Assembly (NCBI GenBank): GCA_009363875.1
Contig: CM018690.1
Coordinates: forward strand, 36,399,445 to 36,463,444
Source: Mikania micrantha
Taxonomy: Eukaryota > Streptophyta > Magnoliopsida > Asterales > Asteraceae
Direction: 5' to 3'
Length of the DNA: 64,000 nt
Below are positions 21,948 to 33,116 of the stretch, in pieces; position 1 is the stretch's first letter, and each line of letters starts with the position of its first letter. The position numbers and the translations under genes are program-made. Under the pieces are notes generated by a model. It searched no databases and was not told the origin of the DNA. It saw nothing but the letters and a program-made list of their open reading frames with translations.

Positions 21948-22240
21948 GAATCGGTTGTGGTATTAGCCAACAAAGTCAATTCCGGATTGAGATGGAATTC
22001 AAATGGATTTTTGATTGGGTTCGACCGGTTATTATCGGTTTTGGCCAATTATCTTCCGATTTTTGTTCGGGTGAAGGAGGAATCGGTTCTGGTAATTCCA
22101 GTTCTGGTAATTCTGGTTCCGATTATGATTTCTTTAAAAAATTGAAACATTCTGTAACCGTCGGTTTAGATATGATTGGTTCCGCGTAGGGTAGTCAGTT
22201 CCGATTATAGAACCGGTTTATCTGCTCAACTCTACCCTCC
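21948..22240 (+). repeat. Dispersed GGTTC-rich repeat, copy 1
   Basis: The segment rich in CGGTT and GGTAATTC(C/T)GG is similar to the reverse complement of 35172-35335. Both can be read as a short peptide with GNSGSxYDF followed by KLK. Whether this reflects coding or simple-sequence similarity is unclear. No start, splice or domain evidence for a gene. From 22241 to 23489 I see only AT-rich DNA without recognisable features. Confidence 0.45.
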
Positions 22241-23489
22241 AGGTCTAATTCATGTTGAAACCATTCCTAACAGTAAATCCAATCAAAATAGATAGTATTT
22301 TAGTGTGTTTACGTGTCTTTTAACATGTCGCAAAGTAATATTAGATTAAAGAGTTTGGATTTTTAATTTTTAGTTCATAAAGTTGGGGAGTTTTGCTTGT
22401 TTCTCAAGTTATGTAATTAGTAAATATAAGATCTTTGTAAAAAATCAAGTTTTTCATTATAATAAACAAGAAAAATCCGTCACCATAAGAGTCTCACCAA
22501 CAAAGTTATCGTATTCGTGCTTGTAAAATAGTGGTTAATACCGGTTGTTCTCAATAGTTTTTACGTTGGCATGTTTTAAAATTGCTATCAACGTCGGAGC
22601 TTGAAAAAAACTCCAAGGTGACCGAAAGTTTTTTACTTTTTAAAAAGAAAAAAGAAGGAAATCAAACGCAATACTTATAAAATTTTCTGGCAAAATGCTA
22701 CAAACGACTCTTAGGAGTGAAAAAATGACGAAGGTTAGGGCACCCTCAGGCCCTTCAAAAGCTTCATTCCGGAGTACTATAAAACTAATTTTTTATATTT
22801 AAAGTAATTATGAAATAGCTTAATTGCTAAAGGCCTTGGAGTATGATAATTTTAACATTTTGTAAGACTAGAAGATGGATTAGGATTAAATAAAAACATA
22901 TTTGTCATTATCTATACCTAGTTTTTATGTTTTTTTTACTGGAATTTTAATATTTTTTGGAATGAATTATTTTGTTGTACTGGATTTTTAACGTCTGATT
23001 TTTTTACTAGATTTTTATTTTATATTTTTAGTTAAATTTATGTTTTTAGTGGATCCTTTCGTAAAAGATATTAGTGCATAATTGTACCTTCAAGCAATAT
23101 AATATGTTGACCATTTGTAATTTAGAAGACCTTTGGGCATAACTGTGTGGACTCATTGCAAGTCAAAACAACCTTCAAACACAAATCGATAGTATTTTAA
23201 ACAAGATTAGTAGGACTAACCTATTTGATAAAGACATTGTCTCTCATAAAGAAGGTTTTGGGTTTAATCTCAAACATGACAGAGTATTTAGGAGTAAGAA
23301 TAGGATATTATAGTTTTTAAAAATGACATAAAGATATATATAAATAAATAATAAATACAAATATATGCTGACAAAAAACCAAATGAGTAAAAAAATCTGA
23401 ATTGCAATTTATGAATAAATTCACATATTAATTAATATGTTAATAAATTTAATGCAACAAACAAACAAATCGTGAATGAAATATAGATT

Positions 23490-23690
23490 CGAATTCAGCC
23501 TACTGGTTAGGGTTTTACTTTCTGATCGAGAGGTCATGAGTTCAAGTCATGCCGGTGATTTAAAGGACATCTAGGTAAGAGAATGAATTTTGAGCTTAAT
23601 CTCGGGTTTTTGACCAATGGGGGCAATGGTTTACCCATTCTAGAGGGTTCCCTCGCATCTGGTGTAGCCCCGTTAAGAAAAAATGGACGG
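23490..23690 (+). mobile_element. tRNA-derived SINE-like element
   Basis: It begins near GCCTACTGGTTAGGG (A-box-like) and has GAGTTCAAGTC (B-box-like) about 40 bp on. It ends CCGTTAAGAAAAAA. The body matches the reverse complement of the SINE at 24381-24642. No clear target duplication was found. It lies just upstream of the SWEET start codon. Confidence 0.6.
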
Positions 23691-23973
23691 TCAAAAAAAC
23701 ATGTCGGATCAGGAATTATGATGAAAGCGAATGGGGTGTTATTGACTTTCTAATTTAAGACTTAAATTGATGTACATTATATCATAATCATCAGTATAAT
23801 ACGATCATTTTCCTGAAATCCGTATTCTCACATAATTCATAGTTGTTTCCACTTTAATTGGCACAAATTTTGGATCTAATTTTTTCAACTTTGTTATATT
23901 TGCTTGTGGTGGTAATCATTTTTTTTTGTTCTTGGTGTTTTTTTCTCCTATTCGTTGTTTGAAAGACGATAAA

Positions 23974-26900
23974 ATGGATAAAGACACTCTAAGAACCCTC
24001 GTTGGAATAATCGGTTTGTTCAATCTCTTTACTTTCGAATAAAGATTTAAGCCAAAATGTTTAGAAGTGTGTACACATGAGATTTTTCGAATGTGAGTAA
24101 GTTTGATCTATAAAAAAAAATTAAAAAAAAAAGTTGTTTCTTAATTCTTTACAAAAGAATTTTCAAGCTTAGATTTGTGAAATTTTGACACTGAATAGGT
24201 GTATGACAAAATTGGATTACCATTCCAGAATTGTCACTCAAAAAAGACGTCTAGTACACAAAATATCACATAGGAGTTGAGTTGCTAGGGGTATTATGCA
24301 AAAGTTTAAACTAGAGGGTAGAAACTGAAAATCAAAGAGTTTGATTTCTGTTAGGGTCCTTTGGCAAGTTGACGATAGTTTTTTTTAACGGCGACGATCC
24401 TACATACCACGTATGCTGTCTTAAAAGGCCTACCGGACAGAGGTAAGACGTGGCCACCACAGATGTGTGAGAACCCCTGGAATGGGTAAACTCTCACCCC
24501 CTCATTTGTCCAGAAGTCGAGATTAAGCTCAATATTCCTTCTCTCACATGTATGTCTTTTAAATTGCCCATGCAGAGCTTGAACCCATGACCTTTCGATC
24601 ACTAGGTGAAACCACAAACAGTAGGCTGAATTCGCAGGACGTAAGTTGAAGATAGTTAACCATTGTCATTTACGAGTGGCAGACAAAACCACTCAGGTTG
24701 AACTGGGGAGTTGCGTCGGCTGGTTTTACTGGTTTACACATTATTACTTTTTCTTTTACAAAATTATACTTTAGCACTAAAATGCTACAATAAAATTAAA
24801 AAAAAAAAAAGTTTACTAACAGAATGCATATGCATAATTACATTTTTTAATAAATGAAATATATAATTAACAAAGGTTAATTTTTAACACCCCGGTAACA
24901 CTTTTTAGCAAGATATCTGTTTACTTAAAGGCGCGCCTAGTCTCCTATTTTTCAGGAGTAAAGTCACATCTTAGGCTATATCTATTGGGAAAATCTCCAG
25001 CTTATCTAAGACTCGAACCCAATACTTCATATAATAGAAGTCAAGGAGGTACCGTTAGAATAGAAGCTATTTGGTTGAATATCTGGTTTGATTTACATGG
25101 TTGGTTCCAATTTTCAAACCACAAACCATTAATTTGCAAAAGTCCAACAACAACAGACATACTTAGTAAAAATCCCACTTATAGTAGGGTCTGGAGAGGA
25201 AGGATAAAGACACATTTCCCCAATCTAAAAACAGAATAGAGAGGTTGCTGGGTCAAAGGTCGTTTTTTTACGTGCAATAGATATAAGCAAAACAAATAGC
25301 TAAACCACATCAACTTAAAGCATAAACATGTAGCATAACGGTTTCCATTAGTTTTTGTCTAACTTGTTTCATTTTGTGGTTGCAGGGAACATTACATCGC
25401 TCATCCTCTTCCTCTCCCCCGTGTAATTTCTCTATCTTTTTTACCAACTCTTTCCATTATATACACACACACAACATGAATTTATAAAATTACATTTGTG
25501 AACACAAAGTTTTAATTACTAAGATGTAACTTTTCAACAAAATTACAGGCCAACGTTTATAAATATTGTCAAAGCAAAATCAGTTCAAGCTTTCAGACCC
25601 GATCCATACGTAGCCACAATTCTAAGTTGCGCATTGTGGGTGTTCTATGGTCTCCCAATTGTCCATCCTGACAGTCTTTTGGTCATCACCATCAATGGTG
25701 CTGGATTCATCATCGAATTCATCTTCATCACCATCTTCTTCAATTACACGACTTGGAGTGGTCGAGTATATATATTGTCCACATTCATCCTTGTACACTG
25801 CTAGAAAACACGCGTTTTTCCGACAAAGATTTTTGTCGGAAATTTGTTTGGAAACACTATTTCCGACCAAATTCCGGCAAAATATATTAGTCGGAAAAAA
25901 CCTTCTTAGAAAAATATTTCCGACAAATTTCCGTGGAAATTTTGCGACAACTTTCTGACGACACTATTTCTGACCATCTTCCGAGAATTTTTCTGACAAA
26001 AAAAAGTAAGATTAAGTTTTATTTTTTGTCTATTCCGACTTGTTTCTGACAAAACTTAATTTTTAAATAAGGGTTGTCGATAACTTGTCGGAATTTTACC
26101 ACTAAAAATAAGGGTTTTTTTTGTAGGAATTTTGTCGGAAAACAGTTGGAAACTTCCAACCGTATTATTTTTTGGAAAATTCTAGTTTTCTAGTAGTGTT
26201 ATGGGTTGTTTGGTAACCTTTTAATGATCATTAAAAGGCTACCAAACAACTCATTAGTCTCTTATGCAAACTTTTATTTTAATCATCGGTGGTCTAAGCT
26301 AAAACACTAAAATCTTACAAAAATGCAGAAAAAGCTTTTGATCGTTTTGTTTATCGAGGCGGTTTTCATAGCTGCGGTTGTCACAGTTACGTTGACGTGT
26401 TGTCACACGTACGATTCAAGATCTATGATTGTTGGACTAATTTGCATGGTCTTCAACATACTCATGTATGTGTCTCCGTTAACGGTCATGGTAATTGGGC
26501 TTTCTTACAATTTTTTACTAGCTAAAAACGTACAAAAACTTATATATTTTATTTTTTACATTTTATAATTTAAACATATATATGAAATTGGAAACAGAAA
26601 ATGGTGATAAAGACAAAAAGTGTTAAATACATGCCGGTTACCTTAGCACTTGCAAGCTTTGCCAACAGCATTGTATGGTGTGGTTATGCTCTCCTTCGGT
26701 TTGATCCTTACATCTTGGTAACTTAATTTTTTCAAGCTATTTGACGTAATTTGCAAGAAAAGTGGCGGCACATGGCCCCCGTTTGCGGTGCGCTCATATA
26801 ATGTGTATATGTGTCGGGCCCGGCCCTTAAGGGCAAAAGTAAAGTTGCACTATTTTAACGTTATTTTACATTGTTTTTGTGAAAATAACGTTAAAACCAT

Positions 26901-28191
26901 GGGTTGGTCGGTTGGTCGGTTAGTCAGGCATCATGAGCCGGGGGTCTCATTGGAAGTAACATCTTTTTTCCTACAGGGTAGAGGTAAGGTTACCTACATC
27001 TTACCCTCCTCAGACCCTACCTTAGCTTTGCTAATGGTGCGATTATCTGTGTACGATGATGATGAGTGGCGGACACATGATTTTTTTCCTGTGGGATCTC
27101 TCTTTTCTGGTCATTTTATTTTTACTAACTCGATGTTATAATTTTTAGATTGTGTCTGGGTCGGGTCGAATAAAATAATAGCATATGATTACATAATTGA
27201 AATACATTATCATCCAAAAACAAATAACAAAATCACAATGTCAATGGAATAATTGGTATTAGGATTGGGATTTTGGGTAGTTTTGTAATTAAATCTGACC
27301 ATAGTTTGGAATTAACAAAAAAGAACCCACTTATAAGAAAAACCCATGATTTCTCAATAACCATTCAACCAACTTAAATTTTAATATTATAAATCTTATT
27401 CAATTGTACTTATGAGGTAATCAAAAAAAAAATCTTATGAGGTCAAAAGAAAATTTGCAATATATGTTCTATGGGGAAGGTTCCCCTAAAAAGTCTATTT
27501 TGCCTAAGAAGGCTAAGAAGGATTTTAAAAACTCGAAAACCGACTCAAAGAAACCCCGATTGAACTCATTTTTGCGTCATTGGAACCGGCTTGTCGAACC
27601 CTAAAACCCAAACCCTAAATCATAAACAATAAACCCTAATACTAAAACCAAAACTTTAAAAACAAATCTTTAACATAAAGATACAACTTAAAAGCTAAAA
27701 ACCAAGCCCTAAAACCTAAAATCTAAATCTAGATGTTAAAACGAAAACTTAAAATCTAATATTGTAGGGTTCGATGAGACGGTTCCAATGCCATCGAAAT
27801 GAGTTCAATCGGAGTTCGTTTGGGTCGGTTTTAAAGTTTTTAAAAATCCTTTTTAGCCTTCTTAGGCAAAAAAGACTTTTTATTTGATCCTTACCCTATG
27901 TTCTATTATCCAGTTGAGATTCAATAAGATCCCTTGACCCTGTTAGAATATATATAAGTCCGCCCCTATACAAGAACTTATATACACACGTACAATTATA
28001 TGATTATTATGGCATTTTCCATGTTTTATTCATTTCCATTGGATTTCATTGATCAGGTTCCAAATGTTCTAGGAACATTATCATCAACGGTTCAACTCAT
28101 ACTATATACAACCTACTACGGTTCAACCAATTGGGATGACAATGGTGATGAGCAAGGTGAGGTTCAAATGTCATCAACATCCAAAGCCTAA
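23974..28191 (+). CDS. SWEET: SWEET sugar transporter (MtN3/saliva family), clade II, SWEET4-like
   Basis: Facilitative sugar uniporter with seven membrane helices, acting at the plasma membrane or an endomembrane. Exons: 23974-24013, 25386-25422, 25549-25765, 26329-26490, 26598-26717, 28057-28191. All joins keep frame and introns are GT-AG, giving 236 residues, short end of the family range. The start gives MDKDTLRTLVGIIG, the normal SWEET amino end, although exon 1 is only 40 bp. Two MtN3 repeats span about residues 10-98 and 130-215. The four hinge prolines are P25, P45, P148 and P165; pocket residues N75, W179 and N195 match known positions. The short acidic tail after TYYGSTNWDD resembles Arabidopsis SWEET4. 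The large introns 1, 3 and 5 carry transposon insertions yet splice sites are intact. Substrate (hexose or sucrose) cannot be read; clade II members mostly prefer hexoses. Confidence 0.94.
24366..24657 (-). mobile_element. tRNA-derived SINE in SWEET intron 1
   Basis: The element body is 24381-24642 on the minus strand. It is flanked by AAGTTGACGATAGTT (24366-24380) and AAGTTGAAGATAGTT (24643-24657), a 15-bp target duplication with one mismatch. Minus-strand GGTCATGGGTTCAAGCTC contains a B-box-like sequence, and the 3' end is a poly-A run. It is related to 23490-23690. Confidence 0.85.
24886..25072 (-). mobile_element. SINE-like element in SWEET intron 1
   Basis: On the minus strand, TCTAACGGTACC (A-box-like) is followed by GGGTTCGAGTCTTAG (B-box-like), then AGGCGCGCC and an AT-rich end. 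The terminal limits are approximate and no target duplication was confirmed. Confidence 0.55.
25796..26198 (+). mobile_element. CACTA-type MITE in SWEET intron 3
   Basis: The ends CACTGCTAGAAAAC and (inverted) CACTACTAGAAAAC are CACTA terminal repeats. The interior repeats TTCCGACAAA-like motifs in both orientations, as CACTA subterminal repeats do. Flanking triplets GTA and TTA could be a 3-bp target duplication with one change. It begins 30 bp after the exon 3 donor. Confidence 0.85.
26798..27063 (+). repeat. Au-SINE-like / LINE 3'-end repeat, copy 2, SWEET intron 5
   Basis: Same order of blocks as 21441-21712: TGTATATGTGTCG, the AACGTT hairpin, ATCATGAGCCG, GGGTCTCATTGG, TTACCCTCCTCAGACCCT and a GATGATGATGA tail. 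Noncoding. Confidence 0.6.
27463..27906 (+). mobile_element. Mutator-type foldback MITE in SWEET intron 5
   Basis: A perfect 10-bp target duplication TATGTTCTAT (27463-27472 and 27897-27906) encloses 27473-27896. The two outer arms of roughly 125 bp are imperfect reverse complements, sharing GCCTAAGAAGGCTAA and GATTGAACTCATTT. The central loop holds degenerate CCCTAAA telomere-like units. A 9-10 bp duplication fits Mutator-like elements. Confidence 0.85.
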
Positions 28192-28575
28192 GCATCAAGG
28201 ACGTGTCGATCGTTTCGAGAAGAGTGTGTACATACCATCGACGTGTGTGTTGAAGTTATATGAATCTAAGCATGTTCTTGTAAACAAAGCTTGAGTGTAT
28301 TTTATGTTTGTGTTACCTCATAAAATATAGGGTGACACTTAGAGTTGTTGTAAGTTGTAACCATGCAATTATGCAAATGCTTGTTTATGTATCCCTACAT
28401 AGTGATGTTAGGGGATTCTTTGAAATTATTGACAAGTCATGTTCTAAAAATATAACAGACTTGAATTCATTTAAAATAAAATTTTATTTGTTATATTATT
28501 GGTTATTACTGTGACAATGCCACAAACTTGAATCTTTCTGTTGAAAGAACTATTTAATCCAGTTAGTAAATATTA

Positions 28576-28887
28576 TGTTGATTGTTTTACTTGTTATGTT
28601 GCATAAGTTAGTGTGCATGTAGTAGATGACAAGTTGTGTGGTTTAAAGGGTGAAAGAAGGAAAATAAAAGAAGCTTGAGGGCTAGTTGTGAAATATAGAG
28701 TATATATTGTAGATGGAAGTCTTTGAACTTTAGTTTTTTGAAGATTCAATTATCAACATACACACTTCCTTTCTCTAGAAGACTCTTCACTTCTTTTCGG
28801 TCTCTCATTCAGATTATTCACAATATGTGTGCTTCTTCTGCTTTGTAGTCTTTGAAGCTTCTAGAGGTTGTTCATATCCTTGATAAA
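28576..28887 (+). repeat. Possible Ty1/copia-type solo LTR remnant
   Basis: The stretch starts TGTTGATTG and ends GATAAACA, has a TATA-like GTATATATTG inside, and is followed by TGGTTGTATCCAGAGC, which resembles a degraded initiator-Met primer site. No second LTR or coding region was found. Tentative. The rest of 28192-29850 is AT-rich without recognised features. Confidence 0.3.
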
Positions 28888-29852
28888 CAAATGGTTGTAT
28901 CCAGAGCTTTTTGGTAGTTATGTTAGTATTTTGTGTATGATCTTTATCTGATTAATGTGTATGTGATTGTTCGTGTGTCAAAACCGTTTTTAGTTTTATT
29001 GGTTATTGATCACAGATTCAGATTGAATCTGTAAGTTGTGGTAAGATCTGAGTTTCTTTACACTTTCTTTCTTTTACATATCATTATTACTAAATTAATC
29101 TTGTTATAACCCTAACATTATTAACAAGTTATTTGAATTTTTGACAGTTCAGCATTTTAATCAACTTCTCATTGTAAAACGCAGGGATGTTAAGAAACTT
29201 TACATACATAACTTTATGTGATGTTGCATATGTTAGTTTCATGCGTTGTTTGTTCACGCTCTCCCCTATTTTGATATATATATCTTGTTATAAGTTGAAC
29301 TGCTCATAATGACACTTATAATGAGCATGAAATCTTTCATTTCAAAGAAAAAGGATCAAACTAAGACAAAACGTGATATGCAATTAGATAGTTTATTAGA
29401 TTTATACATTTTTAAGGACGTGATCAATGACTGAAGTTTTTTGAGATATCGCAAAATCTATTAGTTTCTCATCATTAAATATAAATATAAGTGTATTTTC
29501 TAGAGAAACCATAATCAAGGTGACGTTTCTTTTTTAAAAGGTAAAATGTCTGCAGTTTACAGACCACTGCACATCTGCAGATATCCGTAGAGAAAAGAGA
29601 TGGATCAAATGTCTGCATTCTGCAAAAAGAAGATGCTTATTTTTTAATGTCTGTTGACTGTTAAAATAAATTGGTGGTGTTGGCCGACGGTGGCGGACGG
29701 TGGCGGGTTGTCTCTGCAGACCTTAAAAGATGCTAAAAGTAGCTGGGTCGCATTTAAATAACATACGCAAACATTTTTTAGTGAAACATATTTGAAAAAC
29801 AAACAGTCTGCAGATGTCAATGTTTACACATGTTATGCATGACGTAGAAAAA

Positions 29853-30219
29853 AGAGGTGACAAACGGATAGTGGTTTTCAATATCCGAATCCGTATCCGA
29901 AATTTCGGATTCAGATATCCAAACGGATATCCGGAATCAGAAAAAAATAATAAAAAAATTTAAAAATATATATTTCGGATATCCGAAAATTATCTGGATA
30001 TCCTAAAAATATCCGAAAAATAAGCGGATGTCCGAAAAATTATCCGAATTTCCGAAAAAATATCCGAAAAAAAATATATTTCGGATATTGGATATCCGAA
30101 CTATCCGAAAATTTTCAAAATAGGTATCCGAATCCGAAGTTTCGGATATCCGAACTTCCGGATATCTGATTTTTTCGGATATTTCGGATTCGGATACGAA
30201 TTTTTTTGAACACCCCTAA
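29853..30219 (+). mobile_element. hAT-like element filled with TATCCGAA motifs
   Basis: Bounded by AGAGGTGACAAAC and TTGAACACCCCT. The interior is almost wholly TATCCGAA and its complement TTCGGATA in both orientations. No clean 8-bp target duplication was found, so the class rests on resemblance of its ends to 60038-60378. Confidence 0.55.
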
Positions 30220-30532
30220 TTGGGTATAAGAAAAAATCACCCGACCCCCTGGAAAATACAATTCCGTTCATTTCACCCCCTAAGAAACCTGGAACCATAA
30301 ATAACATCCTCTGAGAAAAAAAATCAGTAACCAGTCAAATTACGCAACGAGTATCCGTTACTCATTCTCAGTTTCACCTTCACAGTTCTGTCAACATCAA
30401 ACACAATTGCTTCACTCAATACTCTGATCGTACCTTTTTTTGTCCTCGATTTTAACCTTTTACGTCAACAAATTATTGTTCGATGTGTTCTGGAGTGAAA
30501 GCTAGGGTTTTGTTAGTTGATTCATCTTCTCA

Positions 30533-33116
30533 ATGACGATCAAGGGCTTAGATTTTAAATGGTTTGTTTTCTTCATCTCAAATTCGTAATCATCCGTAGA
30601 TTTTCTAATTTCCATGGATTCTAACTCTGAATTTTGCAGGTATGATGGATTTTTTCTATCGATGCTTGCCACTAGCATGTATCCTTTTTGTATCAGCATT
30701 TGCGTAATTGCATAGGGCATACGATTCTCAATTTGTTGATTCTTGACGATTCTTGCTAATAGAATTATAATCGCGATCAACTGGAAGCATTACCATCTAT
30801 GTACCCATCCATTGCACATATGGATCGTGGTGAGTGCTTAAACCTAGATAAGTGGTGCGTTCTACTTGTGTTACTATGATTTTACACCACGTTTTGACAC
30901 AATTCTTGTTGTTCTTGAATAAGATAGGTTGACTATGCAACAGTTTTCGTGTTCCGCCTCTTGATGTTTGTGGACAATGGACTTGCTGCAGGAATGGGAT
31001 TGTAAGTCTTAGTCTTCAATGCATCATTATTTAAGATTCTGATACATGAATTAGGAAATTAGGAATTCATATGTAGTTTTGAATCTTTTAATTAATACAA
31101 AACCATATGCAATCTGATAATTTCTTTGACTTTTGAGGATGCTGTGAAACAAGTTACTCCACACTTGCAGATATAAATGTTTGATGTAATAAAGTTAGAC
31201 CTGTTTAGAATACAGATACATGACTTATGGATATTGACTTATATAGCCCGTATGCATCGAGTTAGATCTGTTTGGAATCTAGATACTTGAATTATAAATA
31301 ATTGTTTATGTCATCTGTTTAGAATATGGATTATTTTGTTTTTAAGATGAACTTTATAACTTACTACCCAAGTTATTTGTAGTTATCAAAGTCTTGCTCA
31401 TGAAGTTTTCTGATAAATATTTCTAATGACATAGGGATTTTGGCCCGCAGCAGAGGCATGCTCGTTTTTGTGGAAGATTGGTGGTTTTGTCGATTCTATG
31501 TGTGTTTCTCTATCCTTTCCTCTGGGCATGGACTGTCATTGGCACTTTATGGTTTATTAACTCAAGAGACTGTGTATGTGTCTTGCTTGTTTTTACTAGT
31601 TTTTTAGTGTATCCACAATTTGATGAGAGATAATTTGTGGTCAAGTTATGTACAAGTTAATCCATTGCAGTTGCCTGAACAAGGTCAGAAATGGGGTTTC
31701 CTTGTATGGCTGCTTTTCAGCTGCTGTGGACTCATTTGCCTTGCTGGATGGTCTATTAAAAGTGTATCATATAATGCCTTTAACCACTCTATTTTTATAA
31801 TTTTATTTTTAATATATAATCGTTAAGTTTTTGTTAGGGATAATCTGAACATCCATGTTTTGACCTATCTTTGCAGTGGTTAAGAAGAAGACAAGCTCAT
31901 TCACTACGCGCTCAACAGGGAATTCCTATTTCAGAATATGGGGTACTTTTGGAAATATTTTAATTTCAGAAGTGATGTATATCAATAAAAAATAGATTTC
32001 GTTAATATACAAAGTAACCATATAAAGTTAAAAACTACTGTATGTTTTCAGGTTTTGGTTGACATGATCCGTGTGCCAGACTGGGCATTTGAAAACGCTG
32101 CTGGCCAAGAGTTGAGAGGCACTGGTCAAGATGCGGATTCATATCATCCGGGCCTTTACTTGACTGAAGCTGAGGTAATTACATTTCTAGGTTACTGCTA
32201 ATATGTCTCTTTTATTTAAACTTTGGTTCTAAAACTTTATAATTGGAGAAATTAGAGAGAAGCCGTGGAAGCATTAATCCAAGAACTTCCAAAGTTCATG
32301 CTGATAGCCGTTCCTACTGATTGTAGTGAGTGTCCGATTTGTCTGGAAGAATTCCATGTAGGAAATGAGGTATTGTTTTCTTATTCTCTTAGAGGTGACA
32401 AAATGATACTACTCGGGTTGTGTGAGGTTCACCTAATACCCTTTTTGTCCCTTTTTTCGTAAATAATTTGTGTGCTAAATATGAATATATGATTACAAAA
32501 TTATATCATTAAGGCCATAATCGATTTTGTGAATAAAACGATTTAGTATGTTGTTTGCATTGAGGGCATGGTTCAAGCCATGGGTAACAACCTATTACAC
32601 AAATGCGTAGTGTAAAACTGTGTACATCAAATCGCAAAGGGATTCAGCCTCTGCCACTGGGTTTGCCTTTTTTATGCATTGAAAACACACTTTGGGTGTC
32701 TCTTAATCTGTTACCCATCTTACATATTTTCACTTAATGCTAACTTGACCTGTTGATAATAACACATTAGCGGGTTAAATTAATTACCTTCTGATGCTCA
32801 ATTAAAATGTTATCAGGTTCGTGGGCTTCCTTGTGCTCATAATTTCCATGTGGGATGCATTGATGAATGGCTTAAGCTGAATGTAAAATGCCCTAGATGC
32901 AGGTCTTCTGTGTTTCCAGATCTTGATCTTAGTGCTCTTTCAACTATCCCTGCTGATATTGACCGCTCATCTCTTGCAACAACTCGTTACGTGAGAAGTC
33001 AACCATCTAGTCAAAGTTATCTGTTGCGGATGCAGGGTTTCCTCCGTCCTGTTCATGCTAGTTCAGGGCCCAATAACACTTTAGAGTCCGCAGAAAACGG
33101 AGGTCAACCATCTTAA
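30533..33116 (+). CDS. SIS3: Membrane RING-H2 E3 ubiquitin ligase, SIS3-like
   Basis: Predicted E3 ubiquitin ligase on a cell membrane; the Arabidopsis relative SIS3 acts in sugar sensitivity of seedlings. Exons: 30533-30561, 30640-30678, 30763-30829, 30928-31001, 31435-31573, 31671-31763, 31877-31942, 32052-32174, 32256-32369, 32817-33116. All joins keep frame, giving 347 residues, close to the Arabidopsis protein. The start gives MTIKGLDFKWYDGFF, colinear with SIS3. Four hydrophobic segments lie in the first half (around YDGFFLSMLATS, VVDYATVFVFRLLMF, VVLSILCVFLYPFLW and WGFLVWLLFSCCGLIC). RING-H2 residues are C236, C239, C254, H256, H259, C262, C273 and C276, all present. The C-terminal SAENGG motif is also kept. 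The gene lies downstream of SWEET in the same direction. Target proteins cannot be inferred. Confidence 0.95.

Noticed and set aside
25622..25870. Minus-strand frame across SWEET exon 3
   Set aside because: Shadow of the SWEET coding strand running into the CACTA MITE.
27595..27730. Interstitial telomere or chromosome-end signal from CCCTAAA units
   Set aside because: Units are degenerate and confined to the loop of a MITE; not a telomere.
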